DNA from: Lucifuga dentata
Taxonomy: Eukaryota; Chordata; Actinopteri; Ophidiiformes; Bythitidae
Direction: 5' to 3'
Length of the DNA stretch: 64,000 nucleotides
Assembly: GCA_014773175.1 (NCBI GenBank)
Contig: VXCM01000296.1
Span: forward strand, 62,001-126,000
Shown here: positions 36,650 to 50,244 of the stretch, in pieces
How the letters are laid out: each line of letters begins with the position of its first letter
Numbering within the stretch: position 1 is the stretch's first letter
Notes under the pieces: generated by a model
Database searches by the model: none
Told to the model about the DNA's origin: nothing
Seen by the model: only the letters and a program-made list of their open reading frames with translations
Program-made: the position numbers and the translations under genes

Positions 36650-39600
36650 AATTACTCACAGCTGATGATGCTACATTGTCCATTGCACAAGTTGATGGAA
36701 AAAGTGAAAAGGGAGCAAAACAGGCAGACCCAGATTTGTTCTTTCAAATGACTGTCAATAAGAAGAAATGAAAGGAAAGAAAATTTGGATCAATAAGTTT
36801 CCAATCTCAACAAGATGGATGATTTTATTTTTCTTTTCTGTTTCCTCATCATTGTCAACAAGGGAGGAGGAGGAGGAGGAAGAAGCTGGAAGAGCCCCCC
36901 AGCTAAAGGTAATTTTGGTTATCTGTTTTGCCACATCTCCTAATCTTTCAAACTCAAATGTTCAGGCAATTCACCAACCTTAAAATTTCTATGTTTCACC
37001 TGCTAACACAAACCGCCAAATGTAGAAGGCACATTCATTTTTAATTTCTCAATAAAAGCGGTTTTCTTCTGTGACTACATTCTCTGGTCAAGACCATGTT
37101 GGACAGGTCAAATAAAGTTACTTTGCCAAAAATGTATTTGATTTCCTTTCGTGCTTCTTCTGTCTCTGCGCTTGATAACTCAGCATAATACCAGATAAAC
37201 ACCTATCTTTTCTACATGTTTTAGAGTGTTAAAGACTCATTCTCCTTTAAGTGCTGCAGGTGAAAAGTCTCTTTATGCATTTTTATTTTCTGATTGAAAG
37301 TATGCAGCAGTTCATTGTGAATCTGCACATCCATCTTTTCACCTCTTTCTTGTCTGTGCTGTGTTGCATCAAGCAGCTTGAGAAAGCATTTAGGCACTGT
37401 GCAGAATGTTGGTTTTATCTAAGCCTTCAATTTACCAAAATCTGGTTGAGCAAATGGAGAGAAAATGGATCAGGCAGTTAAGTGACATAAGTATTGAAGG
37501 ATCAAAGTGTCTTAATGCATAAAAGCACTTTACTTAAATCAGGAATTATATATTTAATCTGTTTTACTGACAGTAAAGAGGAATGTTTGGATGATGATGA
37601 ACCATCATCTACCAGCTACCAGATTATTTACTGTAACAAATGTGACCTTAGCAAAAAAAAAGTCTGAACTGAGAAAATACCTGGAAAGAAGCAGGAATGA
37701 ATTATGCACTCACGGGTGGAAGCCATTGCTTGGGGACATGGAGTCAGATTTATGTGAAATGATTTAGGAGATAAAACCAGGATGTGCTGCATTTTGGCGT
37801 GTACATATCCATTTATGTAATTAACTATGAGTGCTCCCGTTAGCGACAACGGTTAATAAGATCCAGTGTGAACATGGGAAGGCAGGTGAACCTGTGGCCC
37901 CAGAGATGTTAAACACAGATGAATAGATGCCATCGCACACACTCGGCCTAGTAAATCAGATAAAATGAGCGGCGGAACACGACGCAAATGGGCCTTGAGG
38001 CGAAAACTCAATATCACGTAAATGGACAGGCCTCTCATAGATATTGGAAACTGGTAACCTTGCCACTGTAAGCTTTTCTCTTCTTATTGCTCACAATCCA
38101 CTCTGCTTTTACTGGCTTTACCTTCTGCACATCCATTTTAGCCTTCAAACCTTATTACGTGTGGGCTCGCCATAATGGGCAGTTGGCTAAATGAATGTAT
38201 GATTTTTTTAGTAGCTCTAAACAAGACATTGAAAACAATATTTTATATCATCAAAGCTGAGGTGTTTATAATTGCTGCATATCTGGCCTTTTAGTCGGTG
38301 AGGCACTTTGGATTGAAGTTAGAAGTCAGAAACTGAAAGAAAATGTGTAGATGATGTTGACAGTTCATCTGGAGGAGATGCACTGACCTCCGGAACTGTT
38401 TACAGGAGAAAATAGAAGCTTTTATGAATAGAAAATAAACGTAAAAGCACAGTAGAGACACACATACACACATACTGGAGGCTGACAGATAGGAAGGCAG
38501 GTCAACAAACAGACCTCCACCAGACCTCCAACATGCTTATGATTTTGCTTTTTGCTATTAAATTTCCAAAACTTTTGCTATCATTCCCATAAAATCTAAC
38601 ATATAAAAAAAAACAAACTACTGATCATGCAACTTGATTGTACAGCATTATTGAAATTAAAATTGACAAAAATTGATGGACATTGGATTAAAATTGATGG
38701 GTTAAGTTTTCAAGAAATAGGTAAAATCTTGGCTTATCTTGCAATGAACAAAAATCTAATGTCAAAACAGTGGTGTGAAAAACCTAACCTTTTTGATATA
38801 GATAGATCTCAAATGGACTCTTGTATGTATGTATATATATATATCAGGTTTGGCTATAATAGTTTTCATCTTCATTCTTTGAGAAATGAACACAGTTTCA
38901 TAACTTGAAGTTTGTTCCTGTAGGTCAGTAATCCAATGATCATTAAAAACCTTGAAATAAACACAGCGGTGATGATGCAGAGCACTCTTAATCGATTATA
39001 TATATAAACCGCAACACTGTCACATATCATTAGGAAATTACGCTGCACACAAACACACCAGAGAGAAAAGAGAATAATTACAGTGTTTTGATGCCAGAAA
39101 TATCCACTTAGATCCATCTAAATGCAAGACAACAGAGCTGAAACTGTAAGAGAGGAAACACAGAGTCATACTGTAAGGAGCACGGGTCATATCTGAAGCC
39201 ATTAAATATGATTTAAGTGGAATTTACTTAGCAGTGTCAGTCAGCATTGACACAAAATGTGCATAAAACTGTGAAAATACCCATTTTTCACACAAAATGT
39301 GTAATGGCTAACAGGGTTAACTTTGTATTTTATGAATTTTTATGACCTGACTGAATGATCTCCAACAATAAAGTAAAAATTCTTTACTCTCCTAAACGCT
39401 GAGGAGCTCACCAGTGACTCTGTCTTTACAATCTCATGCCAAACAATCTGCACAAAATTTATTTAAATTCTAGTGGAGATCATAAAGTTTCCAAAGATAT
39501 CAAATGTATCAGGCTGAATTTTAATGAAATGGGTATAAAATGACACGCAAATAATCTTGAAAAAAAAAAAGCAAAATTTAAAAAATGATCCATTTTTAAA

Positions 39601-40319
39601 ATTAAGGATTGTAATTACTTGACTTTTGTGGATGTTTGCAGGGTTTTTAATAAGTGTTTTAATGTGAAACAATCTAATAAATTTTTACAAACTCCATTAA
39701 ATGGCCCATGGCTGATTAAATTGTATTGAATTTGTAGATACTCAGTTTCTGTTCATAAAATAAACTGAAGTTCCTCAATTTCAAGAGTTTAATTAGTTAA
39801 TAAACCCATAATACTGCTTTAATGAGGAAATAGTTTTATTTTGTTTATTTCATGAGATTTTTCACAACTTTAGGCTAAACATCCTCTAGTGCTGCCCTTA
39901 ACCTTCATCTTTTCATTTCTTTGATTTCAGTCATGAAAATCTGATGTTTCGTCTTTTACTACTGCTTTTGTGCATTGCAGTCGTCGTCTTGCATCATCAG
40001 TCCGTGTCGCAGAGGAGTTCACTTCACAGCGATGATGAGGAGTTTGCAAGCAATGTCACCTTCAATGCATCATAGCACCGGAGTCACCGTACTCATTGTG
40101 TTCTGCATGCTTTGATCCGGTATGTCATGTAAGGTGTCAGTTTACAATAAGACTTTCAAATAAAAGCAAGATACATTTCCTGACTTCAGGCATACAGAGA
40201 GGAAAAGCACGCACTCGTCGTAGGAGTTGGCAGTCAGAGGAGACTCTCTCCACCGCAGAAATGCCCTGAAACAAGCTAAATGCTCTGTAATCTAGTGAAA
40301 TTTGTTGCATAAGATGTAT
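36650..40319. other. Non-coding DNA of the gene desert
   Basis: No supported gene. A GAGGAG purine run lies at 36864-36883, and 36920-37010 holds a module (CAAATGTTCAGGCAATTCAC) of the 28972-29608 repeat family. Otherwise AT-rich unique sequence. Confidence 0.5.
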
Positions 40320-40755
40320 CCACAACTAGAAGGGCTGTCATTAAAGCCCATACCTCCACTAAGACCAAACAAGCCGAGACAAAATTAGTCTTGTTCTAGT
40401 ACAGGTCGAAAGAGAAAGAAAATTATAATGATAGTAACATAAGGACTTATTGCATTATTTATCTGGATCTGTACCAAATTTCACATATTTTTCCTTTATG
40501 ATTGATGTATTACATACTTAGAAAATTGGTCAAAATGCCCTGTCTGGCAATGTTCAGAAATTTTAAAAATGTCCTGGATCTATCCCTGGAGTGTGATTGG
40601 CACCAAAATTTAATGGGCTCTTCCCTTGGCCATGCCCTACCCTTCTACCAAATTTTGTGAAAATCAATTGTTTAGGTTTTTGAAGAATCCTGCCAACAAA
40701 CAAAGAAATAAGAGATATGAGTGAAAACAAAAGCCTCTGCCCATAAAACTGGTTA
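40320..40755. repeat. Common teleost interspersed repeat, 3' part
   Basis: Contains CTGGATCTGTACCAAATTTC, CACCAAAATTTAATGGGCTC, GGCCATGCCC, TTGTGAAAATCAATTG and AATCCTGCCAACAAACAAAG followed by GAGTGAAAACAAAAGCCTC. I recognise this order from a widespread fish repeat whose full copies end with a 'gaaaacataacctc' tail. I cannot name the family with certainty. Confidence 0.6.
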
Positions 40756-43162
40756 AAAAAAAAAAAAGTTAAAGTCTATTTAGCTTCATATAAGAAATGA
40801 AACAAATATTCAAGGTAAAGACGCTTAAATTGAGATTGTTTGTCTTAAGTTACCCCATTTTCAGAGTTAACGTCTTTACGTTATGAAATCCTGCCTTTTG
40901 TTCCAAGCCTGTAAGGCTTTCAGGACTTTGTCAGAATTCTTCGGATTGGCATGATTCTCGAAATAAACAAAAATCAGCAAGTTTGTGTTATTAATGTATC
41001 AACCATCCAATTCTCTTTTGGACTTGTTTTTAGTTAATTCTAGCTAATAAACAAAAAAAATATAGGACTTAATCACCTGAAGCCAAGACTGAAACTTTCT
41101 TAAATTTCTTTATTTTTGCAGCGTCCTCATTGACTAATATAGAACCAGAAACAGCCTCATGACTACAGTACAGCTATGTGCTCTTATTTTGGGAAGAGAG
41201 CAGCTAAAGCCTGATTTGCATACTTTGCCATTGCGAGCGCTTCTTTGGCGATGTTTAGAGGACTTGCAGGCTGAGACACTTTCACACATTCACCACAGAG
41301 ATTCAATAATGCAGGAGTCCACTCGTTTCTCCGGCGCTGGACTCGTCAGTCTCGTTGGTTCTGCAGCCTCTGACTCGTTCTCCGTCCTTCAGCCTGCTCA
41401 TCTCCGGCTCTGCAGTAATTAAACTGCAACCTTATACCAAGGGAGACACTGCGAGCTATGTTAGAGAATTAGGCTTTGGAATAATGAGGGTTGAGGGACA
41501 TGTAGTACGCTGCTGTGTTGTATGGCCGCATTAAAATCAAAGGACTTTCACAGCTAATTGGAGAGGGGTTAAACTGCTTGACTGCCTCGCCCCTGTCCCG
41601 AGCCCTCCACCCAAACCCGCCCCAAGGAGATGAACACCTCCTTTTAACAGTAATTTTGTATTTCATTTCCATACCAAAGTATGCCTTTTTTTGTTACGAG
41701 GGGAATTTGTGGTAGATTATTTTAACACTGGTGAGATAACTTTGGCTGGACTCTACATGGGGCCAATTTAAAGTATGAGCAATTACTTCCTGTGATTTTG
41801 TTTTTCTTTTTTTTTTCTGGCCCAGCATGGCTGACCCAGCCAAGCCATTTTGTTTTGAATGGTTACCAATTACCTCAGTGTCCCTGCAATTGACCACAAG
41901 ATACACACAACATAGATCAATGCAATATTCCTTCATTTGCACCCGTCAGAACATTGGCTTAGAAGAGCTGAATTAGCCCAGCACAAAAAAAAAGAGACAC
42001 CCCCACTCATCCTCTCCTCAGTTACAATGATGGCATCAGCAGCATGACATGGTATAATGACCAGAGCTACGGACCACCGCTCAGAAGAATAAACACACAC
42101 ACCCTCTCCACTGTGTCTGAGGCTGTGCAGAGCAGCTGCATGCTACCGTTAGCTCACCCCTTTGGACGGCTGCATGGCTAATTGCAAATCAGCAGTCAAA
42201 TTTATGTAAAGCATGAAGAGAACGTCCAATCAGATTGCATTCTTTGCTTTGAAATCACCATATAAATGATCAATGTTATTTCACCCAATAATTATGATAA
42301 GTTCTGTTTAGAGACATTTCTCATTTGCAGTGAGAGAGAGAGAGGGAGCATGCGCAGTCTGTATCTTTCTCTCTTCATCTTTGTCTCGCCCCTTAGTCTT
42401 TCTCTGTTTGTCTCCCCTCATTTGATGTAATGAAATCAATGGAATTCACTGTGAAATGTTGCGGGACATCAACCTGTTCACCTGCTGCAGGTGCAAATCT
42501 GTGTCCTGCTTCTACCTCCAGCAGTGCACGGATGGACCGTGCTCACTACGTTTTCAGACATCAGGAAATTAAAGAGTTCTCATTTTAGTACTGGACTGAA
42601 AAAATAATGTGCAACCCAATTAGATTATAACTTAATTGACCACAAATAAAATACTGTTAAAGAGGCACACGGGTGGAGCTTTGGCAAAATTCTTGCTACA
42701 GAGACCTGGGGTCGGGTTCACCGAAATGTAACACCGTGTTTGTGGTTCCATCCTGTTGCTGCCCTAGCGACTCCTACTGGTCAGTCTGGGAGACTTCGGG
42801 GTGGGGTGGGGGTGCTGGTGGTGGTGGGTTTCGATATCAATGGGTGACGATGGGTGAAATGAAAAGACACAGCTGGCGGCACCACGTCATGGAGGTCGCA
42901 CGTAGTTATCCACACCTTTAACAGAGTAAAAAAACGAGTAAAGGATAAAACTGAAAAAACAAAACAAAAAAAACCCATTAATACAGTTGCCACTAAATGG
43001 CAGCAATACACACATTTCAGGTTTTGCCAAGGGAGAAAATAATGTTCCTTCATGGGCTGGATTTGGCCCACAAGCCACTATTTGCTGACACAAGTTGTAC
43101 TGATTCTTAGTCAAGTAAAAATTCACATAAATGTGACATAACAATCAGTTATGAAACATTTA

Positions 43163-43202
43163 TTTATTTTAATCCAATCAAATTTGATTGGATTAAAATA
43201 AA
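43163..43202. repeat. Perfect 40-base palindrome
   Basis: Centred on AAATTT, with arms TTTATTTTAATCCAATCAAA and its inverse and no loop. Confidence 0.95.
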
Positions 43203-45606
43203 ATAACATACAATGCATTTGTAATGAAATAAATGCAGGACATTAGCTGAAAAAAAAAAGATGAAAGTTTAAAAAATTACTGAAAAATATCAGCTTCTTG
43301 CAGCTGTCTATATTCAGTGAGGAATCACAGTGAAGCAACTTAAAAATGCATGTTAGAACAGTGTTTATTCGATATACTTATAATGAAAGTCATTTCACAA
43401 ACCAGCCACAAATATGAGAGAAATGCTATCAAGGCCAGTGGATTTGGAAGTGTTCGAGCTCTACATGCAGTGATTTTAAAAAGCAAGCACTCATTTGTGC
43501 AGAAATTCCATATAAAAGATTATTGCATTTCATTTAATTTTGAAATTTGAAAATGCTTAGTCTTTTAAAAAAAGAAAATAAAACAGGTGTATAGACGTAG
43601 ACAGTCTGCAGCATGGCATTTGCACTGGGCCAAAGAAGATTTCGGACAAACTTTGAAAATAAAATCTCAGTCTTTTTCTTCATCTTTTTTTTCCATTGCT
43701 GTATGAATAGACCTTTATAGACTTTGACAGACCCTCACAGCTTCAAGGAACCATTTTCAGTCTGTTGATGTTCCAGCACTTCAACAGTGCCTACTGCTTG
43801 TCCATTTAATAGATCCAGTCCCTTGTTCGCTACTTGAAGTGTAACTATAGATGTGCTGCTCATCAGTAAGTCATCGGCAGCTAATATTAAAAGATATAAA
43901 ACACTTTAAAAGATATAAAACATATTAGCAATCATAACAATGTAAAAAAAAAAAAAATCAAATTATTCATTTTTCAACTGATGATTTGTTCATCTGGCTA
44001 TCTGGATTTTATCATTTGTTGATCATAAGTTAGCTTTTGCTTTGTATCTAAATTAGTAATTAATAACAGAACACACTATAAACATATTATCCATAATTAA
44101 AATATATTCTTAACTCCCACTTTATACTCCTATATATTGTAATAACTCCATTTCCTTTTACTGATATAAAATATGCATGCAATCTACCAATAATTTTTAT
44201 GTGTAAAAAAAACAAAAAAAAACAAAAGCAAAGGCAGAATATAGACATTTACCTTTGAGAGCAATTTATTTTGCATAAATATAGATTAATTTTTCATTAT
44301 CTTAGTAATGTGTGACTTGTTGGTATTTGCGGTCTCAGATTCCATCGTGTTAGTTGAAAAACACACACTGACAACATCAAGTGTGTTGAATCTCTCCACC
44401 TTTAACGTCACCTATAGGTGCAGCGCTGTTTCTGTTGGTTTGTTTGTGTGGGTGAGAGCCTCTGCCGCGTGTCACACATCAACAGAAGGCACGATGAGTC
44501 CTGACAGATGAAAGAAGCAAATTAATGCAAGACTGATATTAGAATTTGAAGTGTTAGCATCTTGGCGCGAGCAGACCTCATTCTTTGAAATGGCTTATTT
44601 CGTCGGAAACGCAGCCAGCGGAACACGAACGAATTCACAAAAATGAAGAGGGCTTTTTCAGCGTTATCAAAGCTTTGAGAAATCTGTCATAATGTCTGAT
44701 TCTTAGGATATTTTGAACGTTCTGACAGTAAAGTGTTTGATTTGAGGAGGATCTGAGGAGTTTGGCAATTACTTTACACATTACATAATAAAACAAACTG
44801 GGAAAAAGAGGAACAAGAATCATGAGTTTTCAAGTATTATAGGAGGGGAAAAAGTGCCATGTTTGCAAAATAATGTGCTTTCAACGTACAGTAGTGATTT
44901 CAAAAAGTCATTGTTGGAATTGACTTCATTGCAGCCTTACTCTGCTCTCTCATTATGAGGGACGTGGTGGATATGGGAGAGCAGCTTTGTTCAGCCCCAC
45001 AGGGAGAGAGTCAGCTCTAAAAAGCTGCAGCTGCCCTTCTCCTGTCACAACTTTTCTTCTTTCAGACAACGAAGAGGCAGTGAAAGGAGAAAAAAAAATC
45101 CTCTTTTCCTCAAAGAAACAAAGGTAGTTTTGACTGGATTCACTTTTCCTTCCTGAGGTTTAAGTGTAATATTGATCATTCAAGAAACAGAATATGGCAT
45201 TTATCCTGTTTAGGAAAGTCCGTGTTTACATGAAAAACTATTGAACTGAAATCAATGGCAGTTTGCAAGGTAGGAAGAACAATTCTAATATGTACTGCTG
45301 TAGTCACATGTTTTGCAAAACGGTTGGCAGTAATGTAGTTATTGGGCTCAAACATGCAAAATCACCAGCATGCTCCTTTAACTTTGTGTCTCGTGGTTTT
45401 GCTGCACGGCCGGCGCTGGATTATTATTTCATACACCCATTAAAATATTGCGAAGAATGAACAATATCCCAAAATGCGGCAGCATCTGCAGCAAGTCGAA
45501 TCCTCATTCTGTTCCAATAATGAAACATGAAAGAAAGCTCTTGAGAGATGAGGGATCCCCTCTGCCAACAGATGTTTGTGAAATGAAAGACGGAGTTTCA
45601 AAGAGA

Positions 45607-45623
45607 GGGGNGGGGGGGGGGGG
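45607..45623. repeat. Poly-G tract with an assembly N
   Basis: G run around an N at 45611; length unreliable. Confidence 0.85.
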
Positions 45624-46084
45624 AAGGAAAGAGTGAAAGTGTAATCTTGAGATGGAGGGAAAGTGTTTGAATTCTCTCTGCATTGGCGCGTCGGGGTGTG
45701 AGGACAATGGCCGAGGCTGATTTCTACATTGTAATTTGTATTAGAGCGCTGCAGAGGAGTGCTGCATCAGGATCAGGACCTAAACAATGTCGCCTCGCCT
45801 TTATCTCTCCCTGCCACGCGCTCGTCTGCAATTCCCAAACGTGCCAATGACAAACTGCTCGCCCTCCTTCAAGTGCAACTTCATTACTGCTGGAAATATG
45901 TAATAAACTCAAGTACAGGTTCTCATGTTTCACAGCTGCGCGTACACTTACGTCATAATTTAGTTTATCCAGCACCAGGTGGTGTGTTTTAACAGGAAGG
46001 AACACTCCAATCGCTAATTAAGTCAAAGTATTAGGTTTAGGAAAAATACTCAATTATAAATAAATCATATGCAATCATATTGTA

Positions 46085-46160
46085 ATTAAAAGTAAACAAG
46101 CATTGAAATGTACTCAAGTATCTGAAGGAAAAGTACTCAGTGTTGCTGGTTGGGGATTTT
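46085..46160. repeat. Percomorph GTACTT-type repeat fragment
   Basis: Contains AAATGTACTCAAGTATCTG and AAAAGTACTCAGTGTTGCTGG. Confidence 0.5.
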
Positions 46161-46180
46161 CATGCTTTCACATGAGTTGA

Positions 46181-46332
46181 GGAAGGAAGGAAAAAATCAA
46201 CACAAGGAAGGAGGACAAGGGGGAAAAGGAAGGACAGAAGGCAGAAATTGAAGAAAAGATGGAAGAAATAAAGAAATAAAAGAAGGAAAGGGAGCAACAG
46301 AAGGAAGGAAGGAATGATACAAGGAAAGAATA
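46181..46332. repeat. Degenerate (GGAA)n purine tract
   Basis: About 150 bases, almost entirely A and G, built on GAAGGAAGGA units with interruptions. A second weaker purine-rich stretch lies at 47020-47115. Confidence 0.85.
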
Positions 46333-46784
46333 AAAGATGCATTTGTGAAGTTAAAGGTGAATTTCTTCATCGGGGTGTCTGAATGAAAACCTGAGTGGCT
46401 CACCTTCACCTTCAGCTGTGACAGAACTTCAAACGCCGCAGGAATCGGAGACAGAAAACTGCTTCACGATGAGGAGACAGAATTCTCCGTTCACCGTCCA
46501 TTTGAATCCACCTGAAGGAACACTTTACCGGGCCAAAGCTGTCACATCTGATAAAACTCAGCGTAGGCGAGCGGGCAACCCGAGGACGACGGGGCCAAGC
46601 GAGAGATTGGTGGGTGCCAAACCTGTGTAACGCCATGATTCACCTTTGACTCTCGTCTCAGCAGACCATTATTTCAAGAGAGCTAACTCATGAAAAAAAC
46701 GATATTTCAGCTTCAAAGGCAGCAGACCACAAACTTTACAGAGAGAAAGTAACCAAGCATATTGAAGGTGTTTTAATCCGGTAC

Positions 46785-46890
46785 AATTTGTTCAGTCAGG
46801 TCTGAACACAGTCATCGCATTTGGATTTGGACCAAAACAACTGTACCCTTTTCAGGAAGTGATCTCGATCTGGTCACAAACAAACTCTGG
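46785..46890. repeat. Dispersed repeat fragment shared with 31.7 kb
   Basis: Shares CTGAACACAGT, TTTGGACCAAAACAACTG and GATCTGG-type blocks with 31690-31800. Confidence 0.4.
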
Positions 46891-47124
46891 AGCATTTTTT
46901 CTTTTTTTTTAAATTTGGTTTGAACAACTAATTCTGAAGTATTAATTGATTCAAAAAAAAATGCAAGAAAAGGGAATAATTAAAAGAAATATAGCTCCAA
47001 AAATCTAACCTCCCTTTTCTGGAAAGGAAGAAAAAAAGGAAACAAAAGAGAGAAGGATGGGGAAAAAAAGTAAAAAAAAATAAGAAGGATGGAGAGAATA
47101 AAGAAGGAAAGAACCACTTTAAGG

Positions 47125-47400
47125 TTAATTATACTTTGTCTTTACTCTAAGTAGAAATTGAGCTGTTAGCTGTTATCATTAAGTACTCTCATCCCATTAA
47201 ATCAAATCATGAAGTAAGAACCATAAAGTATTTATTAAGTTTGACATTTTTGCACCAGTGAAGCTGAAACTTTCATAAGTGGATTTTTCAGAGGGGCAGA
47301 CTTTGTAAGAGCACATTAGAGTTTTTTATTTTTCTCCATCGTGGTAGTTTTTCTCAAAGTACTAAGTATTGGAGTGCTTCTTCCCCACTGAATAACTTAA
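47125..47400. repeat. Percomorph GTACTT-type repeat fragment
   Basis: Contains TTATACTTTGTCTTTACTC, AAGTACTCTCATCCCATTA and, at the end, AAGTACTAAGTATTGG and GTGCTTCTTCCCCACTG. Confidence 0.5.
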
Positions 47401-47983
47401 AAACACTCTATATTGTATGTGTATCTAAATATCTGGGAGCATCGTTTTTCTGGAACACCTTGAACTTTAATGGCAGCTGTGAAACCGCAAATGAGCAAAT
47501 GAAGACTTGTAGTGCTGAATGGGGAATGAACACATTAGCGTGCGCTGACAGAAGAGTCTTAATTGTTACCTCTGGCAAACAGGACTTCACAGGAGAAAAG
47601 AAAAGCCGTCCTCCCAGCTCTCCGTTTGATGCAATGTGACAATGACCTTGCTGCATTGCACCTCCACAAGATCCCTCAGAGTTTATCTTGACTGACTCCC
47701 AGAGACCGTCTCCCTCTCTCTCTCTCTCAGGTGTCGCACTGATGGACCAATTCATTTAACTCTGTCACGATCCGCGGCTTTAGAGGCTGCAGCTTGATGA
47801 ATCCCTATTGTTCCTCCGCCTGTCTGACTCCCGACTGTTTCAATCGCCTTTAGACTATTACCAGAAGAAAAACAGGCCTATTTTCAATAAGTGGAGCCGC
47901 AGTTCCATGGTGACAGTAAAAATATGCACTGGATCCACTCCAATGCAAGGATCCAAGAAAGTCTGGAGAGAGGATTCAAGTTA

Positions 47984-48287
47984 TCTATCTATAAAGACAG
48001 TTTCTCTGTCCGTCTGTTTCTCTGTCCGTCTCAAGAACCCGGCACTATATGAAATTCGGCACGTTCATTGCTCAGGACCCAAGGATGTGCAGTGTTGTGT
48101 GCAGAGTTGTTTGGGTGAGCGTTCTTGAATTGAGCTGTGTTGGTAAAAAGTAGCCTGTGCGCGGCAGGATACGCTCCAGGCGTGGCAGCATATGCTCCAT
48201 TCCACAGGCACTAATGGCAAGCTGTGGCAAACACCATGAAGTCTGGCCCAGTCCAAACAGGCATGTTTTCAACCGGCACTGCTCTAG
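47984..48287 (+). mobile_element. Helitron-like non-autonomous element, unit 1
   Basis: Starts TCTATCTATAAAGACAG after an A (47983) and ends GGCACTGCTCTAG, i.e. 5' TC and 3' CTAG, the ends of Helitrons. No open frame with helicase or Rep motifs. The next unit follows with no spacer. I do not see a strong hairpin before CTAG, which keeps confidence moderate. Confidence 0.6.
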
Positions 48288-48727
48288 TCTATCTATGAAG
48301 GCAGAAATCTCTGTTTGGTTGTCTGTCTGTCTGTAGCACCAATATTTCTAGAACCCAGCACCGTATGAAATTGATATTTGGCAGGTTTATTGCTCAGGAC
48401 CCAAGGACATGCAGGGTTGTGTGTGAAGTTGTTTGGATGAGTGGTTCTCCAATTGAGCTGTGCCAGTAAAATGTAGTCCGTGCATGGCAGGATACACTCG
48501 GGGCACAACAGGATACACAGCATATGCTCCGCTCCATGGGCACTAATGGCAAGCTGCAGCAAACACCATATATAGTCCGGCCTGGTCCGAACAGGCTGTT
48601 TTCAACGGCCACTGCAAACAAAGCTACCTCACAAGAACATGCAGAACAAAATTATGGCAGGCTGTGGCGCACACCATAAAGTCAGGCCCATTCCAAACAG
48701 GCATATTTTCAACGGGCACTGCACTAG
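48288..48727 (+). mobile_element. Helitron-like non-autonomous element, unit 2
   Basis: Starts TCTATCTATGAAGGCAG directly after the CTAG of unit 1 and ends GGGCACTGCACTAG followed by T, as expected for insertion between A and T. The body matches unit 1 throughout (for example TTGCTCAGGACCCAAGGA and AGCATATGCTCC). It also contains an extra partial copy of its own 3' part (about 48653-48727 repeats 48550-48610). Non-coding. Confidence 0.6.
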
Positions 48728-50111
48728 TTTTTTCTTAATCCAAGAAAATTATTGAATCAAGAATTACATGTATTAAATTATGAGAAACATTAAAAACTAA
48801 CATGTTTATTTTTCACCTTGAGTTGAACAGAAACAATTGTGAAAACTGGATAGCTGATACAGCTGGAAATGACATGGATTTGCAAATTTGGAGAATCTAA
48901 GATGTTTGAAACTATTATTTGTCTTTTCAGTCAACTGGTTTTAGGAGTTAAAAGGTCTTAAAACAGGACTACCAACTTTTGCTTGTCAGAATATTGTCAT
49001 TTCTCCAAAAGCTGTCAACAGCAAATTCCAAAAATGGTGGAAGAAAAGTGATGGGAAAAACCAAAGGAAAAAAAAAATCATCTTAAAATTGTGTTATTTT
49101 CTTGATTGTAGTACAGTGATCTGTCATCTTTTGTTTTATTCCACGATGCTGACACTCATTTCTGGAAAATTCCTAAAACAAGTTGATTTGTAGTGAGAAA
49201 ATGATCAAATAATCTCACTAACTGACCAGAACTCACAAAATATGACTTTCAGGACTTGTCAACAGACAAAATATCTTGAGAATTCCTTAGTTTGGTCAGA
49301 TTCTTGAAATAAGAGAAATCATGTTGTATTAGATGATTTTGCATCAAATATCTGCTCCAGTTTCAAATCAGACTCATTTTAATCAGTTCTGGCTGAAAAA
49401 TGGGCTGTATCTATTGCAAAACTTACTAAAACCAATCAAGACTAGTTATCTTGGAGACAATCTAATAATTTGGAGCATATGGTGCTTGAGAAGGTTTCCC
49501 TTGGATGGGAACATCTGTTGTAATTGTAAATCACTTTAACTGAAACATGTTTTTAAACTGAAGGCATGTTTGTTTGCTGGCAGCTCATTATGGCATCCAG
49601 AAGTAATTTTGTAACTCTTAATAACCAGAATCATACAATGCGCTGGCGGTAAATTCTCACAACATGCTGGGCTGTGATTTCTTTCTATGAAAAGATACCA
49701 AAAGGATGAAAGAAACAAACGATTTGATGCACGCTACGTCCAGCTTCCCCTGGACAAAAACACTCTGCAGCTTCACGGGTTTTTATTTTGCTTTGATTTG
49801 CCACTTTCATTTGCCGCTTTCCTCTGATACAAAAACATTTTACGCAATTTTCCAGGCAGCTACTTTTTGCTGTGAAAGCATCCATATAAAAGCAATGAAG
49901 AGTGGGAAGACTTCTTCCCTCTTTTTGTCTCCATCCTTCCTCATAACACATCAACAAATCTCCACAAGTGGTTGCATCCGGCTGTGCAAACTCATCTCGG
50001 AGCAGCTGGACTGCCTCATTGCCAGGTGGGGAGTGGGAGCGGCGCGAGTGGTCTTCAGCAGTGGGCATGCGGGTTTAGATGAGCCATTGATCCTTCCCAG
50101 CAGGCTCTTCC
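48728..50111. other. Non-coding DNA of the gene desert
   Basis: AT-rich, no supported gene or recognisable repeat. Confidence 0.45.
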
Positions 50112-50244
50112 ACTGGGCGATTCCTCCGTTCACACACCCCTCCCCCCATGCCATTGACTTTCTGCCACGATGTTCCGNACTGGGCGATTCCTCCGTTCAC
50201 ACACCCCTCCCCCCATGCCATTGACTTTCTGCCACGATGTTCCG
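50112..50244. repeat. Exact 66-base direct duplication around an N
   Basis: 50112-50177 and 50179-50244 are identical (start ACTGGGCGATTCCTCC, end CCACGATGTTCCG) with one N between. This is the pattern of two contigs with an unmerged overlap, so the duplication is probably not real. Confidence 0.9.

Larger units (their letters stand above)
40756..46084. other. Non-coding DNA of the gene desert
   Basis: No supported gene. Contains a perfect palindrome (43163-43202), a G-tract with an N (45607-45623) and a minus-strand module of the dispersed family (45320-45385). The stretch 42780-42830 is G-rich. Confidence 0.5.

Noticed and set aside
36284..36751. 155-codon open frame
   Set aside because: Lies mostly inside the solo LTR, which is non-coding, and runs past its end and the target duplication.
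49706..50224. 172-codon open frame
   Set aside because: Crosses the N and the artefactual 66-base duplication; no domain seen.
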